Assembly (NCBI GenBank): GCA_025594325.1
Contig: JANHCV010000012.1
Span: 62,001 to 126,000, forward strand
Origin: Blastocladiella emersonii ATCC 22665
Taxonomy: Eukaryota; Blastocladiomycota; Blastocladiomycetes; Blastocladiales; Blastocladiaceae
Reading direction: 5' to 3'
Length of the DNA: 64,000 nt
Part shown: piece by piece, positions 23,858-37,018 of the stretch
Layout of the letters: each line of letters opens with the position of its first letter
Position numbering within the stretch: the stretch's first letter is position 1
Program-made: the position numbers and the translations under genes
Notes under the pieces: model-generated
Told to the model about the DNA's origin: nothing
What the model saw: the letters and a program-made list of their open reading frames with translations, nothing else
Databases searched by the model: none

Positions 23858-25521
23858 ATGTCCGGCTACGACCGCCGGGGCCCGCCTCCGGCCGGCAACG
23901 GCAACGGCTACTCGTCGGCCCGCGGCCAATACCCCTCGCAGCAGGGCGGATACGACTCGCGCAGCGGCTACGACCCGCAGTATGACTCGCGCGGCGGCTA
24001 CGACTCGCGGTCCGCCTCGGGCGCCTACGCCAGCGACCGCGGGTACCCGCAGCAGCAGCCGCGGTCGCGCTCGCAGCACCGCGGCGACTACCCGCCCGCC
24101 TCACCCACCTCGTCCTATGGCGGCTATGAGCAGCGCCAGCCCGCGTCCAACGGCTACGCCGCCTCGCGCGCCGCCTACGGCCAGCAGCAGCAGCAGCAGG
24201 GTTACGACCGCCGCGGTCCCGCGCCCGCCAGCATCAACACCCCGCCACCACCCGCCAGCAACGCCGGGAGCGCCGTCGGCGGCCGCGATCGCATGGCCGA
24301 GCTTCGCGTACGTCTCCCCCAAGACCATCGAATTCGGTCCCTGACCCGCACACTAACCGGTCCAGTGAACCATCAGGCGGCCGGCGTCCAGCGGCCCGTC
24401 ACCCACTTTGGCGGCAACAACGCCAAGGAGTCTTCGGGCAACGACGTGACCGACTTTCTCGACGATGTACGTTGTCGCGGTCCCGGTCTCACCAATGGAT
24501 CCCCGACTAACCTTGGCCCAAAACAGGTCGCCGAGCTCGACAAGCTCCTCCGCCGCGTCCGCGACGACCTCGGCTACATCTCCAAGTGCCAGCGCCGCGC
24601 CTTTGACGCCGTCCCCGAGCACCAGGCCCAGGAGAACAAGCGCGAGCTCGAGACCGTCTCCTCGCAGACCAAGAGCACCCTCTCGCAGATCCGCCGCGAG
24701 CTCGACTGTACGCGCTCCTCTCCCTCCTGGTCAAAATTTCTCGCTGACTCGTGCCCGCAAACGTAGCGCTCGACTCGGCCCTCGGCGCGCTGCGCAAGGG
24801 CACCGCCGACTACGTCATGTGCGCCAACCAGCTGACCAACCTCAAGAAAAACTACCAGGCCCAGGTCCAGGAGTTCCACCAGCTCGAGACGGGCTTTGGC
24901 AACGCGCAAAAGGACCGCCTGCTGCGCGAGATGCGCATCGTCAAGGCCGACGCGACCGAGGACGATCTCGAAGAGTACCTCAACTCGGGCGGCCAGGGCG
25001 GCATCTTTGCCCAGCAGGTCCTCCACTCGTCGCGGTACGGCGAGGCGCGCCGCGCGCTGCGCCAGGTCGAGGACCGCCAGGTCGAGATCCTCAAGATCGA
25101 GCAGATGGTCGAGGAGCTCGCGCAGCTGTTCCTGGACCTGTCGATGCTCGTCGAGCAGCAGGACTACACCATCAACCAGATCACCGAGCACGTCGAGGAG
25201 GCGGTCGTCGAGATTGAGCGCGGCGAAAAGGAGGTGACCGAGGCCATCGAGATCCGCAAGAACACGATCAAGTGGCAGTGGTACGCGTGTATCTGCGTCG
25301 TCATCGTCATCATCGTCGTCATCATCTACCTGTTCGTCACGGGCAAGCTCGACTTTATCTTCAACCTTTTTGGCGGGTCCAAGGCCGAGACGGCGACCAC
25401 GGCCACGCCGACGCCGACGCCGACCGCGGCCAAGAGCCTCGTCGCGGCTGCCGCGACGCCTACGCCGACCGTGGCCGGCGCCAAGCCCGCGGCCACGCCA
25501 TCAGCGACGCCGCGCGCGTGA
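23858..25521 (+). CDS. SSO1: Plasma-membrane Qa-SNARE (syntaxin/Sso1 type) with long tail
   Basis: A t-SNARE for exocytic fusion, 491 residues. Proposed exons: 23858-24307, 24377-24466, 24527-24707 and 24767-25521. Residues 1-150 are a Tyr/Gly/Gln/Ser-rich extension with repeated YDSR motifs. The Habc region follows, then the SNARE motif at about 340-405 with its zero-layer glutamine in MLVEQQ, then a transmembrane segment (ICVVIVIIVVIIYLFV). After the membrane span there are about 60 more residues rich in Thr-Pro and Ala, which is unusual because syntaxins normally end at the membrane. Intron 1 is ambiguous: an alternative donor and acceptor (24312-24365) or retention also keep frame. The SNARE assignment is firm; the Sso1 subtype is likely. 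Confidence 0.88.
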
Positions 25522-25676
25522 ACCATCCCTCCCTCGCTCCTCCCAATTTTTGTACCATTTGCCCTCCCCTCCACCTTGCTCGCTCTCGCCCCCCATGTAT
25601 TCCCTCCCCCGGGTGCACGCCTCTTAAACCTAGGCTCCAATCGCTCGATATACATTTTACACACAACCATAAAAAA

Positions 25677-26660
25677 TCACTCGATCGGGTCGCCGTACGC
25701 GTTGGTACGCACACCTCCTACTGCGGGACCCGCGACGTTGACGACCTGGCGCGTCGCAGCCCCACGACCCGTCTCGACCTCGACGGCGATACTTCCTGGG
25801 CGCGATGCCGGAGCGGCGGGGTGCGAGCGCAGGTGGACCCACGCCGACTCGTTGGCGGCGCCTGACGCGGGCGCGGCCGAGCGGAACCGGTCCCACGTCG
25901 CGCCGTCCTCTTCGGTCGGCTCGGCGGAAGAAGCGGCCTTGGACAGGTCCGAGCGCGACCGCACGGGCCCGTCGGCGGGCGGCGGACCCGTCTTGCGCAG
26001 CGTGTCCCAGGCCGAGGGGCCGTCGGACGAGCGGCGCAGCGAGTCCCATGCGCTGCTCGTAGGTGCGGCGGGGGTGTCGGGAGTGGCAGTGGGGAGAGGA
26101 GTGGGAGGAGGGGTGGCGGCGGGGCCAGCGGGGGGAAGGCGGTCGAGGATCTCGCGCGGCGGGATGACTTCGCCCTTGAGCTCGGACCTACGTGGAGGGA
26201 CGTAAGCCGTGGTTGGTGATAGTGAGAGTGGGGAAGCGTACTGCAGATCGTTGATGATGTGGCCGAGCTCGCTCTGCGGCATCTGGCGCAGCTCCTTGAC
26301 GCCCTGGTAGACGCTGAAGATGCGTCCGGCCTGGGACCCGAGGAAGGCGCCGGCTACGTGGAGTTGTCAGCGCCGCAACAAGACCCTCAACCCATAAAGC
26401 GTACTGGACGTGATGATGAAGGTCGGGAACAGGCCGAGTCGGCGGTACCGCGCAAAGGCGAGCGACGCGCCGCCCCACCCGACGACGAAGGCGGTCGAGT
26501 AGCCCTGGGCACGCGAGCGGGCGTGCTCGATGATGGAGCGCTCCTCGGGCGTCGGGCGCCACGCGCGCAGCCGGCGCAGGGCGCGCGCGCGCGGGTCCTC
26601 GGAGCCGTCGGGGCGCGGCGGGAAGTCGATGTTGGGCAGTTGCGGCGGGTTCGAGTTCAT
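25677..26660 (-). CDS. OCIA-domain protein
   Basis: A protein with an OCIA domain, known in animals from OCIAD1/2, which act at mitochondria and endosomes. 292 residues from three proposed exons: 26660-26405, 26353-26242 and 26187-25677, with introns of 51 and 54 nt (donors GTACGC). The OCIA core is at about residues 25-122: PTPEERSIIEHARSRA, then two hydrophobic helices (ARYRRLGLFPTFIITS and GAFLGSQAGRIFSVYQG). The rest is Pro/Ser/Ala-rich with three similar WDSLR/WDTLR/WDRFR motifs. The second intron is in frame, so retention would also read through. It is divergent from VPS51, 203 bp away. Function in fungi is not established. Confidence 0.75.
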
Positions 26661-26863
26661 TGCTTTGATGAGGGTTGCTGGGGGAAGAGGGAGGTTGGAT
26701 GGGCCGGCGGGCCGATCGACGTGTTGACGGTGCGAGACACAGAAAGCGCCACGCGTGACCGGAGCGCCGCCGACGCGAGCCGACGCGCCGCTCACTTCCC
26801 CACCTCTCCTCCTATCGACTCAGCCACCCTACCGCCCATGGAACTTTGAGAGAGACTAACTGC

Positions 26864-29373
26864 ATGGAATCGACCACGACGGCCCCCTCCGACCAACCGC
26901 CCCGCCGCGCCAACCGGCTGCTGCAGAGCTACTACGGCACCGTCGCCACTGCCGGCAATGAGGGTGGCTCGACCTCCGCGCTCAACGTCGCCACGGGCGT
27001 TGGCGGCACCGGCACCCTCGACTCGCCCTCGACCCCCAAACGCACCGAGGCGACCGACCCGGACGCGGACGGCTTCGATCCCGATAAGTACCTCAAGATC
27101 CTGCTCAACGAGAAGACGCTGCCGGGCCTGCTCAAGCGCGACAACGACCTGATCGTCGAGATGAAGCAGCTCGACGGCGACCGCAAGACCCTCGTCTACG
27201 AAAACTACTCCAAGCTGATCGACGCCTCCGACACCATCAAGCGCATGCGCGACAAGGTCGAGTCGGTCGAGGCCGAGATGGCCAAGCTGTCGATGCAGGT
27301 CCAGGACATCACCTCGCTCGCCTCCAACCTGCACGGCACCTTCACCCACCGCAAGACCCGCGTCCACGCCCTCAAGAACACCATCTCGCTGCTGCGCCGC
27401 CTCCAGGTCCTCGCCACCCTCCCGCGCCGCCTCGCCCAGTCGCTCAAGGATGGGTCCTACCTGCGCACCGTCCAGTTCTATGCGGCGTCGAAACCGACCC
27501 TCGACCGTTGCCGCCACATCCCGCTCTTTGACCGCGTCGCCGTCGACGCCCAGGCCGCCGTCGCCCTGATCCGCACCACAATCCTCAACGCGCTCAAGAA
27601 CCCCGCGGGGACCCCGCTGCTCATCGAATACCTCAAGGTCCTCATCGCCGTCCGCGAGGACTCGCCCGCTGCCATTCTCGAGCTGTTCCGCGACGGGTAC
27701 CTCATTCGCACTGCCTGTGCCCGACCAGTCCTAACACTCCGCCCCACGTAGCGCGATGCGCATCGTCACCAACAAGATCACCAACGGCGACCACTGGCTC
27801 GCCCACCTGCACTCGCTCGTCGAGCAGGCCGACCGCCTGTTCCGCCCCGCCCCCGACTCGCCCGACGCTCCACCCTCGCCCTCACCCACACCCACCTCCC
27901 CGAACGCCATCTTCACCCTCGCCGTGTCCCCCGACGACCTCGCCCTCGTCAGCGACACCCTCGACGCGGTGGTCCGCGACGCGTTCGCGGCATGGGACCG
28001 CGCCGCGTCCATTTCGCGCACCTCGCTCGGCGCCCACGTCGCCGCCCACCGCGACCTGCGCGCGACGCTCGAAACCGTCCCGCGCATCGCGCACCTCGTC
28101 CGCGCCGCGTCCGACGCCGCGATCGCCGCCCACATTGCCGCCGCGCTCGATGCCGCCATCACGGGAGCTGTCGCTGCGGTCCACGCGGCCCTCGACGCAG
28201 CCAACCCCGAGGCCGCCGGGTCCGCCATGCACGCCGCCGTCACGGGCATGTACGGGCAGATGGAGGCCCTCGTGGCCGCCGTCGCCGCGGCGTCGGAGTC
28301 AGAAGCGGCGGTGCGCGACCGGTCGGCGCCCGTGTGGGCGGACCTCGACGCGGCGGTCCCGCGGTTCATGGACCGCGCCCTCGCGGCGCGCGAGTCTACC
28401 TCGTCATCGGACCTCGCGCAGCTCGTCCAGGTGCGCCTCGCGCAGATGGTCGGCGACGGGTCGCTCAACGCGGCGCTCGACCGGTTCCCTTCGCTCCTCG
28501 GGCTCGCGACCGACGCGGCGGCCGCCGAGGACTACGTCGCGCACGCCACGAGCATTGCGCGGGACCGCGCGGCGGCGTCGCTCGCGCAGTTTTTGGCGGG
28601 AAAAATCCGCGTCCTCGAGGCCACCGTCGCCGGCAACATGCGGGCGGCGTGCGGCGGGATGCACGCGCCGCACCCGCGCGGGGTGTCGCCCGCGTGGATT
28701 GCCACGATGCAGGGGCTCGGCGAACTCGCGGGGACCGTCGCACGGCTGTTCCCGGAACCGGCGCTGCGGGATTCCGCGAGCGCGGACGCCGACAGCGTGC
28801 GCAGCGTGCGCCGCGCGCACCGCGCGACCGGGAGTTATTCCGGCAGCTCGCTCGCGTCGCTGGCGCAGGTCACGGGAAGCGGTGGGAGCGGGAGCGGCGG
28901 CGCGGGGCGGTACTCGCCGACGGCCAGCATGACGCCGGCGGACCGCGCGGCGCTCGCGGGCGTCACCAAGCTGTTCTCGGAGCGCATCGCCTTCTACCCG
29001 ACCGCAGCGGGCGAGATCGACGGCGACCGCGCGGCTATCACGGCGGTCCTGCTGCGCGTCGTCGCCAAGGCGTGGGTCGAGGGCGTCCGCCGCGAGACGC
29101 TCGGCAAGAACGGGTTCCAGCAGCTCCTCGTCGACGTCGAGTACGCGCGCATCCAGCTGCGCGCCATGGGCGCCGTTGCGGTTGACCGCGCGACCACCGA
29201 TCTACTCGACGAGGTCGTCACGTCCGCGTACCGCCGGTGCGTCGAGCCAGTGTTCTTGTCCCGAGATGTACGTATACTGGCCCTGGGAGGGGATGGTGGA
29301 GGCTGACGGCTCGGTGTAGGCGATCTCGGCGGTCCTCGGGGCGTCGGATGTCGGCGAGCAGGAGGGCGAGTAG
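26864..29373 (+). CDS. VPS51: VPS51, subunit of the GARP tethering complex
   Basis: A subunit of the GARP (and possibly EARP) complex that tethers endosome-derived vesicles at the trans-Golgi. 800 residues. Exons: 26864-27696, 27752-29267 and 29320-29373; the last encodes only 17 residues. The N-terminal signature is typical: LLQSYYGT, then YLKILLNEKTLPGLLKRDN and LDGDRKTLVYENYSKLIDAS leading into a coiled coil. The first intron has a CTAAC branch site and joins FRDG to AMRIVTNKI. A three-codon upstream ORF (ATG at 26838) precedes the start. The C-terminal half has Ala-rich helical repeats as in exocyst-like tethers. The gene is closely followed by TAF10 on the same strand. Confidence 0.9.
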
Positions 29374-29577
29374 TACCGATACTGCGTTGAATGGATTCTA
29401 TCTTTGCTTCTCGTATGTCTGGTAGTGAGTGATGATGCGCAGGGTGATGGTCGCTCGCTCGGCCAGTCGCGTCGGCGCGCGTGCGGCAGCCACGGCGTGA
29501 CCGTCGGACGCTCCCGTTCCCTCTCCCTCCCAAGAACGCCCGCTCTACGAACTCGTTATCCACACCGACTTGCTGCA

Positions 29578-30459
29578 ATGGACTCGAATGCACCTCTCTC
29601 CGCGCCCGCGGGCCACGACGCCGCGGCGCCCGCACCCGCGCCCACGCAGCCGCTTGACGTGGCGGCAAGAGCGCCTACGGCTCCGACCACCGCATCATCG
29701 GCAGGGTTCACCTACAACGACGACGAGGACGACGAGGACATGGGGTCCATCCTGCCCGGGACGCCCGCGGCGGCGGGAGCAGCGGGCTTGCCGCAGGTCA
29801 AAGAGGACCTGGCGCGCAGCGAGATCAGTCTGGCCGAGCTCGTTGGGCTCATGGACGAGTACAAGCCGCTGGTACGGTTCTTGTGGGATGGGTGGGTAGG
29901 GGTGGGAAGTGCTGATGTGTGTGTGGGTAGATTCCGGACGCCGTGACCGACTACTACCTCGCCAAGTCGGGGTTCAACTGCGACGATGTGCGCGTGTACG
30001 TTGCTCCTCACTCACGGGTGGTTTGCGCAGGCATCCTGCGGCGTACGGCCCATGGTATAGCCCGGTGTCATGCGGCCCTGACAATCGAACGCGCGTGCAT
30101 GCTTGTGCCGTGGACCAAGGGCCGCGGGCCGTGGGTGATCTGCGCAAACCCACCCTTCACTCGGCGGAGGGAGACTCTCACGCTCGATGAATGTAGGAAG
30201 CGGATTCTGGCGCTGGCGGCACAAAAGTTCATTGCCGACGTGGCCACGGACGCCATGCATTTCTGCAAGCTGCGGCAGCAGACGAACCCGGGCGGCGGGC
30301 CGCGCAAGGGCGCCAAGGTACGCCGTTTTGGACGTGGATGGGGAAGCAGTGGACTGACCGCTCGCACGAGAGCAGAAACACGTTCTGTCCATGGACGACC
30401 TGTCGGCGGCGCTGGGCGAGTACGGCGTGACGGTCAAAAAGCCAGAGTACTACTCGTGA
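29578..30459 (+). CDS. TAF10: TFIID/SAGA subunit TAF10
   Basis: A histone-fold subunit shared by TFIID and SAGA, 187 residues. Exons: 29578-29871, 29931-29995, 30197-30317 and 30376-30459. Residues 1-80 are Ala/Pro/acidic and disordered. The TAF10 fold follows: LAELVGLMDEYKPLIPDAVT, YYLAKSGFNCDD, LALAAQKFIADVATDAMHFC and the end LSAALGEYGVTVKKPEYYS. The second intron is 201 nt, long for this window; its donor GTACGT was chosen over two earlier GT sites because only it restores the frame. The gene ends 53 bp from the convergent RRP4 gene. Confidence 0.93.
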
Positions 30460-30512
30460 TGGGACCAGTGGAAACCGATGAGGAAATGCACAAACGATTT
30501 GGTATTCAATCT

Positions 30513-31496
30513 TCAGGCCTCGAGACTGAGCTCGTAGAGGCGGCGAGCCTGGAGCGCGATTTCCCGCATCACGTCAGCCTTGAGCAGGTCGGCGACGCGG
30601 TCGTGCACCAGACTGGCCTCGTAGGCGTACACGATCATGGTGTCGGAGATGGCCAGGTCGTTGCGGGCGAGGGCCTGGATGCAGTTGGCGACGCGGGCCA
30701 GGTTGGCGCGCGTGGTGCGCGGGATCGGGTCGTTCTTGGAGCTGTACAGGGTCTCGGTGGCCACGCGCGAGGCGTCAATGGCCGTGATGTCGTTGCCGGT
30801 CGACTCGGTGGCGGGCGCGTCGGCGGGGGTCATGGACACCCAAATGTAGCCGTTGAGGCCGAGGATCACGTCGACGCCGCAGGGGAGCGAGTGGAAGTGC
30901 GACTTGCACCGCTGGATCAGCGAGGGCGGGACGACGACGAGCTGGCCGTTGCGCAGCTTGCCGTACTTTGTGGAGCGGGTGTGCAGGCCGACGGCGTTGT
31001 CCGAGTAGAGCTGCTGGGCCTCGGCGACGAGCAGGTCGCCCTCGGCGAAGAAGGAGCGCATGGCGAGCTCGTCCGACTCGGACTTGCGGCGCTGGACGCC
31101 GCCGGGGAGGTGGATCGAGCTCAGCAGCAGAATGGCGTCCTGGCGCGAGTTGATGTCGACGCGCCACCGCTTGTTGCCGATCTCGGCGACGCGGCCGACG
31201 ACCACGTCGCCGACGTGGCCCGAGTAGCGGGTGCGCAGGGCGCGCACCGTGACCAGCTTGTTGACGCGCTCGACGACGCCGCCCACGCTCGACACGACCG
31301 TCGACTCGCCCTCGGCGTACGCGCCGTGGCCCTTCATGTACTGCGGGTCGGCCGTGATGGTCTCGCCGGGCGTCACCAGGTGCGCGCCCGCGTCGCCGCC
31401 CGTGGCCTCGTCGCGCAGCAGCTGCTGCTTGTCCTCGTCGGCCGACACGCCGCGCAGCTGCTGCGGGATCAGGATCGAGATGTCGATGGCGTCCAT
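30513..31496 (-). CDS. RRP4: Exosome cap subunit RRP4
   Basis: An RNA-binding cap subunit of the RNA exosome (EXOSC2), working in 3'-5' processing and decay in nucleus and cytoplasm. 327 residues, one exon. An N-terminal strand domain includes LVTPGETITADPQYMKGHG. An S1 domain follows (about 90-170; GHVGDVVVGRVAEIGNKRWRV) with the family motif LPGGVQRRKSESDEL. A KH-type domain comes next (LPCGVDVILGLNGYIWV) and then a helical C terminus. The start is the first ATG. It is divergent from the GPCR gene, 407 bp away. Confidence 0.95.
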   Translation of the reverse strand: MDAIDISILIPQQLRGVSADEDKQQLLRDEATGGDAGAHLVTPGETITADPQYMKGHGAYAEGESTVVSSVGGVVERVNKLVTVRALRTRYSGHVGDVVVGRVAEIGNKRWRVDINSRQDAILLLSSIHLPGGVQRRKSESDELAMRSFFAEGDLLVAEAQQLYSDNAVGLHTRSTKYGKLRNGQLVVVPPSLIQRCKSHFHSLPCGVDVILGLNGYIWVSMTPADAPATESTGNDITAIDASRVATETLYSSKNDPIPRTTRANLARVANCIQALARNDLAISDTMIVYAYEASLVHDRVADLLKADVMREIALQARRLYELSLEA

Positions 31497-31903
31497 GGTG
31501 CGTTGCTTCGTGTGTGTTCGCGGTTACGTTGTTGGCACGCCGTGGACGAGGTGTGGGATCGGCGGAGCGCCACGCAACGACGCGAGAAGCGCGCGTCAGC
31601 TGCGTGCGCGTGACCCGTCTCGAGGCGACCAAAGAGTGTGGCGCTTTCCAGGGGGGATCGGCCGCCGCCACCGCCACACCCCACTCGCTGCTACCGCTCG
31701 CTGCATCGCCTGCGCTCCCCGGAACGCTCCCGTACCAGCAAAGAATAGACTGGCCACTTGCCGCAACGTATCGAGCCCACCTTCCACCGTCAGATCGCCT
31801 GGTTGCCCCGACGAGCCCCTCGAGAGACCTCGCGCCTTCTCGCCGCCGCCACCTACACTAGACGGACCGCTCTCGTCGCCGGCCGACGAGCCCCGCTGCA
31901 GCC

Positions 31904-34900
31904 ATGGTCGCACCCGTACTTGCTGCCCGTCGCGGGTTACGCGCGGTGCTGGCCCTCTGCGTCGCCCTGACCTTTGTTATTGTCGTCGGGCCGGTTCCCA
32001 CCCTTGCGCAGAACCCGGGCAACCGCCTTCCTCCAACCCCTTCTCCGGCACCGCCTGGCGCGCCCGCTGCACCATCGGCTCCTTCCGCTCCCGTCAACAC
32101 CACGGCCGACATTGTCATCAAGATTGGCCTCGTCATGCCGCTCTCCAACCCGGAGCAGGTCAAGGCCGAGCTGGCCACCACGGGCAAGCAGGCCATCGAG
32201 CTCGCGCTCCGCCAGATTGACCTGCCCATCACCAACAACTCGTACGTCAGCAACGCGCGCGCCCTGCGCCAGCGCGGCGTCACCTTCGAGCTCATCGTCG
32301 CCGACACGTACAAGCCCAACGCGTCGCTCGACTTTATTCTCGGCCGCGATCGCCCGCTGCCCCTCAGCGAGGCCAAAATTACCTCGGCCAACCTGACCGC
32401 GCAGTCCATCGTGTCCACCTTTGACCTGATCCGCCAGGGCGCCGTCGCTCTCATTGGCGACCAGGCCTCGGCTACCACCACGCTGCAGGCCCAGGTCTCG
32501 TCGCGCCTCATGATCCCGCAGTGCAGCTTCTCCGCCGCCCACCCGGACCTCGCCATCAAGGACCTCTACCCGTACTTTTTCCGCACCATCCCATCCAGTA
32601 AGGCTCTCATCGAGGGCTTCTTTCGGTTCCTCGAGAAGAACAACCTGAACCGCTTCGCTCTTCTCTACTCGCTCGAGACCTACGGCAGCGGATTCGCCAA
32701 GGCCTTCCTCTCCTTGGTTGCCGACTACAACGCCAAGAATGCCAAAACGGGCAATACTCTCAGTTATGACCTGTTCACCTTCTGGGAGCAGGGCGAGACC
32801 TCCAACCTCACCCGCTCGCTCAACGCCATCCGCGCCTCGCCCTACTCGGTCGTCCTTGTCGCCTCGGTCAACGAGCCGCAGAAGGCCATCGTCAACGCCA
32901 TCGTCGAGAACCGCCTGTTCCTCCAGCACGACCTCGCTTGGGTTTTCATCAACGAAATCACCACCTTTGCGGCCGCCGCCTTCAACAAGACCACCCCGTA
33001 CGGACCGGCACCGCCGTCCATCGTCGATTACCTCAAGTCCAGTGCCAGTCCACTGCTCGGCTCCTTCTACCTCACCCCGCTCAGCGGCTCCGACTCGGCA
33101 GCCTTCCAGACGTTCCAGTCGCTCTGGACTGCCAACAACCACTCGGCTATAGCTCACAACGAGCCGTTTGCCTTTGACTGCGCCGCCGTTCTCATCGAGG
33201 CCCTGGCCAACTACGTCCTCTCGTCGTCACCGAACCCCGCCGACCAGCTTGCCACCGCGCGCGCCCTCGCTGCCGGCCGTTACCCGCGCGGCCCGCTGCG
33301 TCTCGCCGACTTGAATGCCGTTCGGGCAAATGGCGCGTTCGGGATCATCAACTTCAACGAGATGACGGGCGAGCCCGAGGCCGGATTCGAAGTCTACAAC
33401 TGGCAATCCAATGGCCCGGCTCGGGTCCGCCGCAACGACTCATCGTTGATTTCGGATGCCAATAAGTGGGAGTCGATGGTTTTCCCCAACGGCGAGTCGA
33501 ACTTCAACGACCAGAGCTCGAGTGCCAGTACGCATTAGCTCGCATGCGATTTGCGCCGCACACACGCCGAACGCTGACCATTATTCCACGTGTAGAAATC
33601 ACTATCGAAATCGACACTATGGCCGGCACCGTGCTCGCGGTCTGCTGCGCGCTCGGCGTGGTCGTGTCGCTCGGGTTCCTGGTCATCGTGATCCTCAACC
33701 GGCATACGCCGACGATCCGCGCCATCTCGCCCGTGTTCTGCGCGCTGGTTCTCGTTGGGCTCGCGCTCATGTACGTGGCCATCGGGTTCCAGCTCGCCGT
33801 GTACGGCGATACCATGTGCAACGTGACGCCCGTCACGTCCGTGATCGCGCTCGGGCTCGTCATTGGGAACATCATCGCCAAGAACCAGCGCATCTGGCAG
33901 CTGTTCGGCAGCCCGCTCCTGTTCCGCAACGGACTCCCTGACCACAAGATTATGCGCATCTCGCTCACTATCGTGCTCGTCGATACCATCCTCGCCGTTG
34001 CGTGGGTGGTCACAAAGCCGTTCAAACCCGTGGTCGTCTCCTCGCGCACGTCCAAGTACCAGACGTGCCTGCCGATCACCGGGCCCGTGACCGCCAACGG
34101 GTCCGTGTTCAAGTCGCTGCGCAACACGGACGATACGCTGCCGAGCCTGTACGAGAGCCCCGTGTTCGTGCTCATCTGCGTGTTCAACGGGGCGCTGCTC
34201 ATCTACGCGTCGGTGCTGGCGTGGAACACGCGGCGCATCCCGATCCGCGGGTACAACGAGTCGCGCGCCATCGCCCTGTCCATCTACAACATCATGCTCG
34301 GCGGCGCCATCCTGCTCCCGACCTTCTTCCCGCCCGTCAACGCCCTGTACCAGGTCGCCTTTGGGCTGCGGTCCATGGTCATGCTGTTCTGCGCCACCTT
34401 TGCCCTCTTCGTCTTCTTCCTCCCGCCCATCTACCTCCTGTGGCTCGACCGGTCCCAGGGCGACTCGATCAACATCACCGCGCCCATGTCCAACGACCGC
34501 GGGAATAACAACACGGGCGACGCCAACCCCAACTCGGGCATCGCGTACGTCTCGGGCACGGGCAGCGGCGTCGACCACGGCGCCGGCACCAAGGCGCGCT
34601 CGCGGTCCAATGCCGTCGGCGAGCAGCAGCCCGGGTCCGACGTGAACGTCGACCGGCTGGTCCCGCTCGCCTCGGTCCCGTACGGCTCGACGGTGCCCGC
34701 AACGACGGGTCCCGCGGGTAGCGGGACGCTCCGCCACCGCGGCCCAGGGCGACACACCCGTGACCCGCTCAAGATCACGCACCGTCCCGAGACCGGGTCT
34801 GAGACGCTCGAGGGCGTGCTGGTCATGAAGCGGTCGCACCGCATCACGAGCGTGTTCCAGCGCATGTTCGGGCGCGTCCTCAACCGGTGGCAGATCGTGT

Positions 34901-35565
34901 ACGTGACGCTGGTTCCGCACCAGCGGCTCCTGACGGTTGTCGAGCGCGACGTCAAGGCCGCCAGCGGCGGCGACGCTATCACATCGCTCGACCCGCGCCA
35001 CGGCGGCGCCGGCGCTATGGGCGAGCCCACCGAGTACCACTCGTTCGTCTACGTCGCAGTCCGCGGGCCCATGGACGCCGCCCGCGAGCAGTTCCAGCAC
35101 CACGACCGCATGCGCGCGACTCACCTGCTCCCGTCCCGGAGCCTGTACGAGAACACGGGCGGCGGGTCGGCGGACCCGGCGCAGCACCACCAGCAGGCGA
35201 TGCCGATGCCGCCGGCGCTCACCCCGCCCGCGCCCGCGTACGCGTCGCTCGAGCGCACCGCGACGGCGTCGAGCATGGACGCGCTGCCGCGGCTCAACAC
35301 CAAGGCGGGGATCCAGCGGCACGCGTCCGTGATCGACTTTGACGCGGCGACCCCGCCGCCGCCGCTGCCGTCAAACGTCAAGGTCAACCCGTGCCAGTTC
35401 GTGGTGTGCACGATGCACTACGACTACCTGTTCGAGACCGAGACGCCCGAGGAGACAACGCAGTGGGTCGCAGTGCTCAAGCGCGCGCTCGTCGCGGGCG
35501 GAAACACGCACATGGCGTCGGGCGGCGGTGGGGGTGGGCCGCCGAGCTTCCCCGAGGCCGCGTGA
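31904..35565 (+). CDS. Class C (GABA-B-like) GPCR with PH-like C-terminal domain
   Basis: A predicted seven-transmembrane receptor of class C, 1,197 residues. Exons 31904-33527 and 33596-35565; the 68-nt intron (GTACGC to GTGTAG) joins the two parts in phase 1. Order: signal peptide or anchor (about 10-35), Pro-rich linker, bilobed ligand-binding domain of the ANF-receptor/periplasmic type (about 70-520, with VIKIGLVMPLSNP and VALIGDQASATTT), seven membrane segments (about 550-820, ending FFLPPIYLLWLD), Ser/Gly-rich linker, then a PH-like module in two pieces (TLEGVLVMKRSHR at about 944; the FVVCTMHYDYLFETETPEE to WVAVLKRAL end at about 1145-1175) split by a disordered insert. The ligand is unknown. 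The splice join is inferred from phase and domain order. Confidence 0.88.
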
Positions 35566-35812
35566 GCCAGCGGCAGTTTTGATTACCAGCGGGCATCGAT
35601 GATTGATACATCCGCGACCAATTTTGTGTGTGACTCGGTCGACGCGGTGAGGGGAGCGAGGCAGGGAGCAAAACCCGGTTCATGCATTTACAAGCGAGGG
35701 AAGGGGAGGGGAGAGCGAGGGCATAGTGTGTGCGACACGCGCAGGAGGGCAGGGGGTAGGGAGAGTGCCACGGGTTGGTCGTGGTCGCAGTCGCAGGCGC
35801 GCAGCGACCCGT

Positions 35813-37018
<1,206 letters not shown>

